Below, one piece after another: positions 38,833 to 49,096 of a DNA stretch of 64,000 nucleotides. The notes below the pieces were generated by a model. That model saw only the letters and a list, made by a program, of their open reading frames with translations. It had not been told where the DNA came from and made no database searches. Location: the NCBI GenBank assembly GCA_005772955.1, contig SXID01000244.1, positions 1-64,000 on the forward strand. Direction: 5' to 3'. This stretch comes from Planctomycetia bacterium. GTDB lineage: Bacteria; Planctomycetota; Planctomycetia; Gemmatales; Gemmataceae. How positions within the stretch are numbered: position 1 is the first letter of the stretch; every line of letters begins with the position of its first letter. The translations under genes were made by a program, and so were the position numbers.

Positions 38833-39780
38833 TTAGCGGCGGGCGGGGTTGGCCCGCGTCGCCATACGCTGGAAGAGGAACTTCGAGAGAACCGCGTCCA
38901 TGTAGTCGCTTGTGCGGAGCAGCGTGTAATCCACGCCGATTCGCGTGCAACCGCGGCGCACTTCCGTCAGGTACAGTTCCAGTTCTTCCAGATACCCTTC
39001 GCGGAGCGAGCGTGGGTCGCACAGCAGATCCGGTTGCTGCTCCAGTCCTTCAAACTTGGTCATCCCGGAGAACGGGAACTGCAGTTCGTCGTCGTCGAGG
39101 ATGTGGAACACCATCACGTCATGCCGCCGGTGGCGGAGCATCTCCAGACCCTTGAACAGCGGTTCGCGGTCGCAGAGCAGGTCCGAGAAGATGAGCACCA
39201 GCCCGCGATTGGGCATGGCCTCCGCGACCTGCCGCAAGATCTTGAGAATGTCGGTCTTCTCACGCGGGTTCGACACGTGGAGCGCCTTGGTCACGGCATC
39301 CATATGCCGGATCGAACTCCGCGGCGGGATCGCCTCGCGCACGTCCGAGTCGAACGTGATGAGACCGCACGAGTCCTGCTGCTTGACCGTGAGGTACGCC
39401 AAACACGCCGCGGCGGTGGCGACGTAGTCGTACTTGTAGAGGCCACCGTTCTTACGGTACTTGTCCGCGCCGTAGAGCATGGATTCGCTGGCGTCCACGA
39501 CGACGTATGAGCGGAGGTTGGTTTCCGCTTCGTACTGCTTGATGACGAATTTGTCGGACCGCTGCCACACCTTCCAGTCGATGCGGCGAAGGTCGTCGCC
39601 GGGCATGTACTCGCGGTGCTGGACGAACTCGACGCTCTGCCCGTAGACGGGGCTTTTGTGCATCCCCGAGATGTAGCCCTCGACCACCTGGCGTGCCCGC
39701 AGATCTAACTGCGAGATGCGCGCGATGACTTTGGGGTCAAGGAACCGGCGTGGGTTATCGAGGTCGGATTTCTTGGCCAT
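38833..39780 (-). CDS. DUF58 protein (VWA-like)
   Basis: [45 protein letters not shown]. Confidence 0.92.
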   Translation of the reverse strand: MAKKSDLDNPRRFLDPKVIARISQLDLRARQVVEGYISGMHKSPVYGQSVEFVQHREYMPGDDLRRIDWKVWQRSDKFVIKQYEAETNLRSYVVVDASESMLYGADKYRKNGGLYKYDYVATAAACLAYLTVKQQDSCGLITFDSDVREAIPPRSSIRHMDAVTKALHVSNPREKTDILKILRQVAEAMPNRGLVLIFSDLLCDREPLFKGLEMLRHRRHDVMVFHILDDDELQFPFSGMTKFEGLEQQPDLLCDPRSLREGYLEELELYLTEVRRGCTRIGVDYTLLRTSDYMDAVLSKFLFQRMATRANPARR

Positions 39781-39815
39781 TTGTGTTTCGTCTTGTGGTG
39801 CGAGCCAGACGTATT

Positions 39816-39877
39816 CGTTTAGCGTTCGCCCCGCAGGGGCGAGTGCGTCATCGCCCCTGCGGGGCGAACGCTAAACG
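39816..39877. repeat. Perfect 27-bp inverted repeat
   Basis: CGTTTAGCGTTCGCCCCGCAGGGGCGA-GTGCGTCA-TCGCCCCTGCGGGGCGAACGCTAAACG. Confidence 0.9.
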
Positions 39878-39902
39878 AGGCGCGATGACAATTGGAAACT
39901 GC

Positions 39903-40961
<1,059 letters not shown>

Positions 40962-41075
40962 CGTTGCTGGCTCTCGAAAGTTAGGTAAGGGTGGTCGAGT
41001 GTAAGGATAGAGATATGCGATGCCGTGAGGTGGCGTCGCAAGGAAAACGCGGAATTCGCGGCACTGCCAACGCGG

Positions 41076-41112
41076 ACCGGCAGACCGGGTCGTTAAAACC
41101 CCGCCTGCCGGT
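41076..41112 (-). terminator. Hairpin ACCGGCAG...CTGCCGGT downstream of the minus-strand gene ending at 41125
   Basis: 8-bp perfect arms immediately 3' of the stop codon. Confidence 0.4.
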
Positions 41113-41124
41113 ACGTTCGCGGGC

Positions 41125-42291
41125 TTACTTCTGGTAGATGGGCAGGATGCCCTTCTCCAGTTGCAAGATGCAGAGGTTCACGCTGGTGGCGAACGCCGGC
41201 CCGATGTAGCCCCCGCTCCACGCGCCACTTGTCTTATCTTGGTTGTCGAGAATCCCCTGGAACGTGCCCTCCTTGAAACGAGTCCACGTCAGCCACGTGT
41301 CCTTCGCTTCTTTCGGGAACATCTCACCGTACTTCTCGTCGCCGATCGCGTACATGGCCTGGGCGAAGTAGTACGTCTGGTACTCGTCGTGGCTCTGGCG
41401 ACCCTTCCCGATGGGGATGTTGTCCTTGCAGTACTTGAGCCACCTCTTGGGGAGTTCGCTCTTGTACTGGCCGGCGCTGAATCCGCAGCAAATGGCCGCA
41501 GCCGTCAACGGCGGACGCCCGTTCTCGCCGATCCCACCGCCGCCCTGGTTGTAACTATAAATGATCCCGCCCTTGGGGGTCGTGCAGGCCTCGAGGTAGT
41601 CCACGGCACGGTCGATGTTTTCCTTTGGGACCGGGATACCAGCGTTACGAGCAGCGCGAAGCCCCTGCAACGCGGTGATGGTGACCGACCCTTCGTCGAA
41701 GTTGCCGCCGTCGGCCGCGCTCACGTAGCCCCAACCGCCGATGCTCACTTCCTTGCCCTCCGGCTTCTTGTGCTTCTTCAGCGTTTGGGCCTTGCAGATG
41801 AACTCGACGGACTTCTTGAGGAGTTTTTCGAGCTTTTCGCGTTGCTCCTTGTCCTCTTCCTCACCGTAAACGCTGGCGAGGAACATGGTGCCGAACCCTT
41901 GTCCGTACATGTAACGGGTGGACTCGGTCGGGTTACGCACGTCGCCGATCATCCCGTTGGGCTGCTGACGCGCTGCTGCCAGGAACCAGTCCACGGCCTT
42001 CTTCACCTGATCGGAATACTTGCCTTCCTTCAGTGTGCTGCCTTCCATCAGGAACGCCATCCCCGCGAGCGCCGTCATGGTCGTGGGGTACTGCCCGCCT
42101 TGCGCCTCCCAGTGCCCGTCCTGCGCTTGCGTCTTTTTGAGATACTCCAAGCCCTTCTCGATCGCCGTCTCGATGTCTTTCTTCTGGTTCTTCTTGTCGT
42201 CGGCAGCTTGAACATGTTGAGGACAGGGGATGGCAACCACGCCTCCCGCCACACAGACCGCCAGGGTCGCGAGCAACCAACTGCGGGGCAT
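41125..42291 (-). CDS. Exported prenyltransferase/squalene-oxidase repeat (alpha/alpha toroid) protein
   Basis: [61 protein letters not shown]. Confidence 0.8.
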   Translation of the reverse strand: MPRSWLLATLAVCVAGGVVAIPCPQHVQAADDKKNQKKDIETAIEKGLEYLKKTQAQDGHWEAQGGQYPTTMTALAGMAFLMEGSTLKEGKYSDQVKKAVDWFLAAARQQPNGMIGDVRNPTESTRYMYGQGFGTMFLASVYGEEEDKEQREKLEKLLKKSVEFICKAQTLKKHKKPEGKEVSIGGWGYVSAADGGNFDEGSVTITALQGLRAARNAGIPVPKENIDRAVDYLEACTTPKGGIIYSYNQGGGGIGENGRPPLTAAAICCGFSAGQYKSELPKRWLKYCKDNIPIGKGRQSHDEYQTYYFAQAMYAIGDEKYGEMFPKEAKDTWLTWTRFKEGTFQGILDNQDKTSGAWSGGYIGPAFATSVNLCILQLEKGILPIYQK

Positions 42292-42471
42292 GAGAACTCT
42301 CCACTGGTGTGCCGCAGCTCAGACGGTCCGTGCACGACCGACCGAGAAGCGGGGTGTAGGTAAAAGACGACTGACGAGCAAAACATTAACACTGGTGGTC
42401 GGCAACTGCCCACCGGCGCGAAGCGGGTCTGCAACGCTGGAGAGGAGAAACCGGGGGAGGCTGCGAATTTT

Positions 42472-42525
42472 GCCGTCTGTGGCTTCGCGAGTACGCTGGT
42501 ACGCACTCGCGAAGCCACAGACGGC
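42472..42525 (-). repeat. Perfect 21-bp inverted repeat, possibly a terminator for the gene ending at 42536
   Basis: GCCGTCTGTGGCTTCGCGAGT-ACGCTGGTACGC-ACTCGCGAAGCCACAGACGGC. Confidence 0.85.
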
Positions 42526-42535
42526 TCACAATCAC

Positions 42536-45500
42536 TTACTTCTTCGGTTCTTCTGGCTTCTTCGGCTCGTCGGGCGTAATCAGGATGCGGGTGTCGTACC
42601 GGTTCATGCTGATGGTCCCGTTCTTCGAGTCGATCACGAGATTCATGAACATGTTCCCGTTGTACACCACCGACTTCTCGAGGATCAACCGGCCGCGTTC
42701 CTTCTCGATCACCACGATCGAGTGGTTGTAGCCGTTGCTACTCGCGTTCATGATCGGCGCGGAGGAGGCAATGAGCACGGGCAGTTCCGCGAAGTGTTCC
42801 ACGACCAGCAACTGCTGGTCGAACAGCCCCTCGAAGAACCACAGTCGCTTGCCGGATACGCGGTCGAACGCGTAGAGCGGCCCGTTCACTTTCTGCGACC
42901 GGACCGCGACCTGCCCTCCGATGTTGAGCACACGGTTGTTGACGTTCGGGTCGCGGTCGAGGGTCAGGTAGAACCGGTCGGAGTCCGCGAACACCTGGGC
43001 GCTGACACAGGGTTCGAGGTGCGCCTTCAGGTTCTTGTCGTCGATCTTCATCGTCGCGATGGTCTCGCCCGTGCGAACGGAGAACACTTCCGCGCTGCCG
43101 TCAGCCTTGATGAACCCGGCCCACTCGCTCTTCAGCGGCGACGTGATAGGCACGGCCTTCGCGTCGTACTCCTTCTTCCACACGTCCTTGCCGGTCGCGA
43201 GGTCGTAGAGACGCAGAACGCGAGGCTGGACGTCGGTGCCCGACGTGATGAGCGCCGTACGACCGAAAATGCGGTACGACTTCGCGTCGGCAAGTACGCG
43301 CCCAGAGTCGGGCGAGTTTTCGACCTGCATCCCGTCCACCGCGCGGAGCAGTTTCGTGGACACCGGTTTACGGGTGTTGGGATCGGACTCGATGAGCACG
43401 ATGTAGCGTCCGTCGCCGTGGATGTGAGTTCGCTCGGGCACGCCCTTGCGGGTCCATAACACACGGCGCGTGAGCGGTTCGACGCACTCCAATCCGTCGG
43501 TGGTCAGAAGGCAGGCGTAGCTCGCCTGAAGGATCGCGGACCGACCCATGGGCATCTTCACGCCGTTGGACATCCACAGTTCGCACTCGCCGTCCGGCAG
43601 AATCTCCACCTGGTAGCTCATGCCCGGCTGGAGTTGGTTATCGATGAGCAGGTTCTTGTTCCACACTTCCTTCTTCTCGGCGAGGTCGAAGCAGTACACC
43701 GTCATGCCGAGTTGAACGAGCATCAGGTGCCCGTTGCCTTGCACGAACTTCGACCACGGGATCGGCATGCCGTTCCGCGAGTACATGTTCGGGTTCTGCA
43801 TGTTCGGGAACCGGACGCGTTCGTTGGCCGTGGACCGATCGAACCCGCGGAGCGCCCACTGGCCGTTGCCGCTGATGTTCTGGTCGAGAACGAAGCGGTA
43901 CTGGCGGAACGCGGGGAACAAGTCCGCCGGCGATTCGATCTCGAACTGTGCACCGTAGTTGACGTTCGGCATCGCCTCGCGTTGTTCGGCCTTCATCCGG
44001 GTTGGCAGCGGGTAGCGGCTCGGTTCCAGGAACGGGAGCAGACGCTTGTCGGTGAGCAGATTCGTGAGGAAGTCGGCCCCGGTCTTGCCGTCGCGGATGA
44101 CGACGTTGGGGTATTCCTTGCCGAGTTGCACGTAGAGGCCGACCGCGTCCTCCATCATGCGACTCTTGATCATCAGTTGTGCGAGCGCCTCGGTGGCACG
44201 AGCGCGAACGGCCGGTTCATCGGAAGTCACGCGGAGTTGCGACAGGTGCGTCTGCGCCTCGCGTGTATCCGCGTCGTTGTTGGTCGAGAGCAGCACGTCG
44301 GCAAGTTTGAACTGTGCCTCGGTGCCTGTAGCGAAGAACGGTCCGAACACCGCGACGAACTCGCGCAACCGTTGGATGTTGTTCCCGTCCTTCACCGCGT
44401 TCCATTCCTTGATGACGCGGTCTTCGAGCGTTTTCTTCGCTTCGGGCGTCGCGGCACGGCGGATCATCGATTCGATGCGTCCGCGTGCCCACACGTCGGG
44501 CCGCATCCGCACGTTCGGTTCGTCCGGCATTTCGAGCAGTTGCTTGCCCTCACCAAGGTTGGCGAGCGCGAGGTAGTGGTCGAATGCCTCCGAGAGCCGG
44601 CCCTGCGTTTCGCGACCGCGTGCGAGCAGGTAGTAGTGCAACCGCTTGCGGCGTTTGGTTTCGTCCTCGCGACGGATCTTGTCTTCCGGCGTCTCCATCG
44701 GGACGGTCGGGAGTTCGCAGAGCGCCTCGTACTCCTTGAGGAACGATTCTGCGGTGTTGAAGTCGGCGCGAAGCATTTCCGTGTACGCGATGTACAGTTT
44801 CTCGCGCAACAGCGGCATCTTCTCGATCGGGAGGTTGTTCTTCTCTGAAGACTTGAAGTCGGCGACTGCTTCTTTCAGTTTGCCGTCGTCGAGGTTGAGT
44901 TCGCCGCGAGCCAGAAGGCCAAGCGGGTCGTTCGGGTTGATCTTGAGGAGTTTGTTCATCTCCGCGATCTTGAGTTCCAACTGTGGGTACGCCGCGATCT
45001 CCCACGGTGACTGCGTGAACACCATGCCGTCCTGGAACACGAGGTTGCCGATGCCGTACTTCGCGAGTTCGGCGGTGTCGTTGCGCTTGCGTGCGCCGGT
45101 CTTCGAGACGATCCTGCCGTCCTCGATGTTGATGGCCCAGATTTCGCCGGCGGGGGTGGTGTCCCTACCAGCGGTGTCCTGGCGGACCGGGATGTAGAAC
45201 GAATTCCGACCGATGGCCCCGTGGCCGGTCGGGGTCGGGATTCCGTTGGACTCCCACGCGAGCTTCGGCTTGGCCGTGTCCTTGTCCTCGCCAGTCAGGT
45301 GGTACGCCTTGACCTGGTTCTTGCCGACCACGACGACGCGGTCGTTCACCACGCCGCCGACATAGAGGTCGTTGGCGTCTTGCGGCACCCACCAGTGGAT
45401 CTTCCCGGTGCGCAGGTCGACGCACTCCAGTTTGCGCGAGTCATAGGCGGTGAGGATAACTCGCCCGCCGCTGATGATTGGCCCCGAGGAGCGCCAGCGG

Positions 45501-47566
45501 TCGTTCGGCAGTTGCTGCGGGATGATGGGTTGCCCAGTCTGTGGGTCGAACGTGCGGGTCGTTGGAGCGATCTGGCGATAACCGTGCGCCCACAACAGGC
45601 TGCGGGACATGGTGTCCACGGCGACGACCACGCCGGAGTTGGTCGGGCAAATAATGATGCCGTCGCTGGCAGCGAGAGTCGCGCCCTGGAAGCGGCGAAC
45701 GGAGTCGGTTGGGAGCGTGCTGTTCGGACGACCGAGCTTCTGACTCCACACGAGCGTGGGCTTCGGCGTCGGGTCCGGTCCGGCGGCTTTCACGAGGTTC
45801 TTCGGGTCGAGACACAGTAGGCGAATCACACCGGCCTGCTCGATGAGCACGTAGAGTTTCCCGTTAACTGGGAGCGGTGCACTAAGGAACACCGCGTCGA
45901 GGCACAGCCGAAACGCGTCGGTACTCTTATCCGCTTCTTCTTCGTTGAGGCGTGCTGGCAGCGGTATCGGGGCCGCGGCCTTCGCGTCGCGGTCCGGTTC
46001 GGTGACCTTCACGCGGCCAAGTTCCCACTTGAGGCTGCCGCTTCTCATATCGACGGCGGCCAGGCGTCCGGCGCGGACCATGTCCGCGAGGTCGCCGCTG
46101 TGCCGGAACTGCGGGCCGCCGTTGATGCCGAAATCCGGGTTGTTGTAAACCGGTGGCGGGGTGATCGCGAGATCGTCCACGAAGTAAACGTTCTGCCCGT
46201 CGTGGGCCAGCGAACCGATCAGCGGGTTCTCGTACAGGATGCTCGACACGTTCACCTGGCGGCTGTTGTAGGTGCCCCACCAGTTCTTCGCGTCGCGGCT
46301 CATGTCCACGTCGTTGGTCTCTTCGCTCTTCACCAGTTGGTAGAGGCCAGCGGTGGTCTTCGAGCGCCACACGATGTCACCCGCACGGACGATGCGACCA
46401 GTCGTCGCGACGCGGTCCTTGGTAGCAACGCCATAAACGCCGTCGTAACTGCGGAACATGATCAGATCGGACGTGGTGACCGGGAACGTCGCCGGCAGCG
46501 GGATGCTCTTGGGCGCCTTGCTATCGCGGGCAAAGAGTTTCTCCAGTTCGCCCTTGATCCAAAGGTTGGCATCGTCATCGCCGCCGTAGAACATCGGGAA
46601 GCCGAAGGTCTTGTCGAGGAAAGGCGGGCCGCCGTCCACGACCGCGTTGCGGCTGGGGTTGCCCCCCCGCTGCGACCACTCGCCGACGAGGACGTTGGCC
46701 CGCATCAACTCGATGGGTCGGATGAGTTCCGTACGCAACATTTCCGGCGTGTACTTCTTGCGGCCGATGGTGAGGCCGTCCTTCGCTACCTTGAACAACT
46801 TCTCCTCGGCGATCTTTGCCAGTTCCGCGAGCCGTGGGTCACCGCTCCGCTTGAAGGCGAGCGCCGCCTTGAACAGCGTGCGGGGCGTGAGCAGTTCGTC
46901 CACGTCCTTGCGCGAGAAGAGTCGCTCGAACGAATACGCCGCTTCGAGGAAGTTGCCGCGTTCGAGATAGAGCGTACCGAGCAGAATCTTGGCTTCGGCC
47001 CCGGCCTTGGTGTGGAAGTACCTCTGCGAAACGTCGGCGAGAATCGGGATGTCGTAGTTCGCCTTGATCCCCTCGTCGAGCATCGCCGACGCGGTGGCAC
47101 CGTACGCCTGCTGGTAGAACTGAAGTCCCTCGGGCCGGAACTCCGCGATGATGCGGTTCGCCTCGGTCTTGACGCTGATCCGGTTGATCCGGATCTGATC
47201 GCCAACCTTGACCTTCACGTCGAAGAACGAGTCACTCTTCGCGTCCAGAATGCCCTGAAGAAGCGGGCAAATGGTGTTGTACGGCGGATCCTTGAACTCA
47301 AGGTAATCGCGTGCGGCGATGAGTTGTTGTTTGGAACTGCGGTCGTAAGGCACAGAGAACGGCAGGTTCTCGTCGAGCGATGAGATATCGTCTTTCTTGT
47401 CGTCCTTCGTGCCCTTTTTGCCGGGCTGACCGGGTTGGATCGCACCGCCGATGACCGGCTGCCCGTTCACCGCGTGGCCGCCCCACGTAACGAGCCACGT
47501 GAAGAGCGTGACGAGCAATCCGCACGACAGCAGCCGCATATTGTAGCCACGCATGGCGGTTCCCAT
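42536..47566 (-). CDS. Giant exported TPR-like / PQQ-type beta-propeller protein (1676 aa)
   Basis: Signal anchor; PQQ-like segments (IWAINIEDGRIVSKTGA; LYDLATGKDVWKKEYDAKAVP; LKWELG) and helical repeats. Confidence 0.75.
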   Translation of the reverse strand: MGTAMRGYNMRLLSCGLLVTLFTWLVTWGGHAVNGQPVIGGAIQPGQPGKKGTKDDKKDDISSLDENLPFSVPYDRSSKQQLIAARDYLEFKDPPYNTICPLLQGILDAKSDSFFDVKVKVGDQIRINRISVKTEANRIIAEFRPEGLQFYQQAYGATASAMLDEGIKANYDIPILADVSQRYFHTKAGAEAKILLGTLYLERGNFLEAAYSFERLFSRKDVDELLTPRTLFKAALAFKRSGDPRLAELAKIAEEKLFKVAKDGLTIGRKKYTPEMLRTELIRPIELMRANVLVGEWSQRGGNPSRNAVVDGGPPFLDKTFGFPMFYGGDDDANLWIKGELEKLFARDSKAPKSIPLPATFPVTTSDLIMFRSYDGVYGVATKDRVATTGRIVRAGDIVWRSKTTAGLYQLVKSEETNDVDMSRDAKNWWGTYNSRQVNVSSILYENPLIGSLAHDGQNVYFVDDLAITPPPVYNNPDFGINGGPQFRHSGDLADMVRAGRLAAVDMRSGSLKWELGRVKVTEPDRDAKAAAPIPLPARLNEEEADKSTDAFRLCLDAVFLSAPLPVNGKLYVLIEQAGVIRLLCLDPKNLVKAAGPDPTPKPTLVWSQKLGRPNSTLPTDSVRRFQGATLAASDGIIICPTNSGVVVAVDTMSRSLLWAHGYRQIAPTTRTFDPQTGQPIIPQQLPNDRWRSSGPIISGGRVILTAYDSRKLECVDLRTGKIHWWVPQDANDLYVGGVVNDRVVVVGKNQVKAYHLTGEDKDTAKPKLAWESNGIPTPTGHGAIGRNSFYIPVRQDTAGRDTTPAGEIWAINIEDGRIVSKTGARKRNDTAELAKYGIGNLVFQDGMVFTQSPWEIAAYPQLELKIAEMNKLLKINPNDPLGLLARGELNLDDGKLKEAVADFKSSEKNNLPIEKMPLLREKLYIAYTEMLRADFNTAESFLKEYEALCELPTVPMETPEDKIRREDETKRRKRLHYYLLARGRETQGRLSEAFDHYLALANLGEGKQLLEMPDEPNVRMRPDVWARGRIESMIRRAATPEAKKTLEDRVIKEWNAVKDGNNIQRLREFVAVFGPFFATGTEAQFKLADVLLSTNNDADTREAQTHLSQLRVTSDEPAVRARATEALAQLMIKSRMMEDAVGLYVQLGKEYPNVVIRDGKTGADFLTNLLTDKRLLPFLEPSRYPLPTRMKAEQREAMPNVNYGAQFEIESPADLFPAFRQYRFVLDQNISGNGQWALRGFDRSTANERVRFPNMQNPNMYSRNGMPIPWSKFVQGNGHLMLVQLGMTVYCFDLAEKKEVWNKNLLIDNQLQPGMSYQVEILPDGECELWMSNGVKMPMGRSAILQASYACLLTTDGLECVEPLTRRVLWTRKGVPERTHIHGDGRYIVLIESDPNTRKPVSTKLLRAVDGMQVENSPDSGRVLADAKSYRIFGRTALITSGTDVQPRVLRLYDLATGKDVWKKEYDAKAVPITSPLKSEWAGFIKADGSAEVFSVRTGETIATMKIDDKNLKAHLEPCVSAQVFADSDRFYLTLDRDPNVNNRVLNIGGQVAVRSQKVNGPLYAFDRVSGKRLWFFEGLFDQQLLVVEHFAELPVLIASSAPIMNASSNGYNHSIVVIEKERGRLILEKSVVYNGNMFMNLVIDSKNGTISMNRYDTRILITPDEPKKPEEPKK

Positions 47567-47799
47567 TTCTGTCCGTGACGGCGCGCCGTGAATAAACAGC
47601 GGCCCGTGCTGATTTTGTCACTTCCCCGGACGATCCACAAGGAGAAATCTACTCACGGCTGTTCGGCCGGGAAGTGGTGGCCCACACAACCCGTTACATG
47701 AATGAGACGGGGGTGAGACTGTACGACGAGCCTGCAAAGCGATTCTAACTTCGTTAAGAACTCGCGCGATTCGCGGCGCGTCGTAGCTAAACTGAACCC

Positions 47800-48903
47800 A
47801 TGAACGAATCGATCCCACCGCTGACGAGGGGCGAAGCACGCTCCGTGAAGAAACGAACCCGAACGTTTCGGCCGAATTATTTGTCGTTCGCGGGCACATA
47901 TCAGTGCAACCTCGCGTGTCCTCATTGCTGCGTGCCGATTGAGTGGACCGACCGACTCGACGTCCCGAGCGCGGTTCGATTCCTCGAACAGGCGCACGCG
48001 GCCGGTATCGAAACGCTCGGCTTCACCGGCGGTGAACCGTTCCTGTACCCGGAGTTTCTCAACACCCTCACGAAACGCGCCGCGACGCTTGGCTTCAAGT
48101 TCGACAAACTGATGACGAACGGCGTGTGGCATCGCGACGCCGCGCACGCGACCGTGGTGCTTTCCGCACTCCGCGACGCCGGTTTCAGTGGCAAGATCGG
48201 GTTGAGTGTGGACAAGTTCCACGGAATGGACATCGCTAAACTTGCGGAGTTCTGTCACGTCACGCGAGCGGTCTTCGCCCGCGACACCATCCTCTCGTTG
48301 AGTTACGCGAGCCGCGAACCGGACAAGGGACTTGAGCCAATCCGCCGGCTCGCGGACGCGCTCGGTGGCGTCGTCGAGTGGTCGAAGTTGCTTGGTCGCT
48401 ACTTGCTCGTGAGCGACGACCTGACGATGACCGCGTGCTGGAACCACCTCGCGACCGTCGAGCGCGCCGAAGGGTTGCCGGGCAACCCGTGGGACGGCGT
48501 GTGGTTTGTGGAGGACTATTGCGAGGGACCGGGGCAGGCGCTCATCGTGAACCCGAAAGGCGAGGTGAAGCCGTGCTGCGGCTTCGCGTCGGACCTGGAC
48601 CAACTCACCATCGGCAACATTCACACCGACAGCGTGGAAGACATCATCGGGTTCGCGCGGAACCACCCGATCGTGGGCACGATCTTCCGCGACGGGCTAA
48701 CGGCACTGCGCGACGAGATACTGGGTCGCGACCCCTCCGCCCTTCCCGGTGCGACGAGCAACCATTGCTTCTTCTGCTGGTACGTTCTCACGCGTGGCCT
48801 CGCGGCCGGTGCGAACGGCGGTGGCGGGAAGGCGGGCGCGTGGACCACGACACAACCGAACTACACCGGTGAACTGATTCAGTTGGGGCTTCGCGGCGAC
48901 TGA
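47800..48903 (+). CDS. Radical SAM/SPASM protein
   Basis: CNLACPHCC (CX3CX2C), GFTGGEPFLYPEF, SPASM-like KPCCGFASDLDQLTIGNIHTDS..CFFC. Confidence 0.9.
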   Translation: MNESIPPLTRGEARSVKKRTRTFRPNYLSFAGTYQCNLACPHCCVPIEWTDRLDVPSAVRFLEQAHAAGIETLGFTGGEPFLYPEFLNTLTKRAATLGFKFDKLMTNGVWHRDAAHATVVLSALRDAGFSGKIGLSVDKFHGMDIAKLAEFCHVTRAVFARDTILSLSYASREPDKGLEPIRRLADALGGVVEWSKLLGRYLLVSDDLTMTACWNHLATVERAEGLPGNPWDGVWFVEDYCEGPGQALIVNPKGEVKPCCGFASDLDQLTIGNIHTDSVEDIIGFARNHPIVGTIFRDGLTALRDEILGRDPSALPGATSNHCFFCWYVLTRGLAAGANGGGGKAGAWTTTQPNYTGELIQLGLRGD

Positions 48904-49096
48904 TGCTGCTATCTGCTCTCGCGGTCGGTGCGGAGTGAGGCACGCCGCGAACATCGCAACGAAGTTATTTGAGATCCGCTGCCGACAGACGGTTCACCCA
49001 GTCCATCACTCCCGATCCCCGACCGGAGCGCTTGACGACCGGCGGGTTCCACCGACAATTCGCTCACACGACCTATTCCCGCCAACGGGGTTCCTC

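Noticed and set aside
46100-47383. 427-aa plus-strand ORF (and similar at 43634-44848)
   Set aside because: Antisense to the PQQ/TPR giant protein; no motifs.
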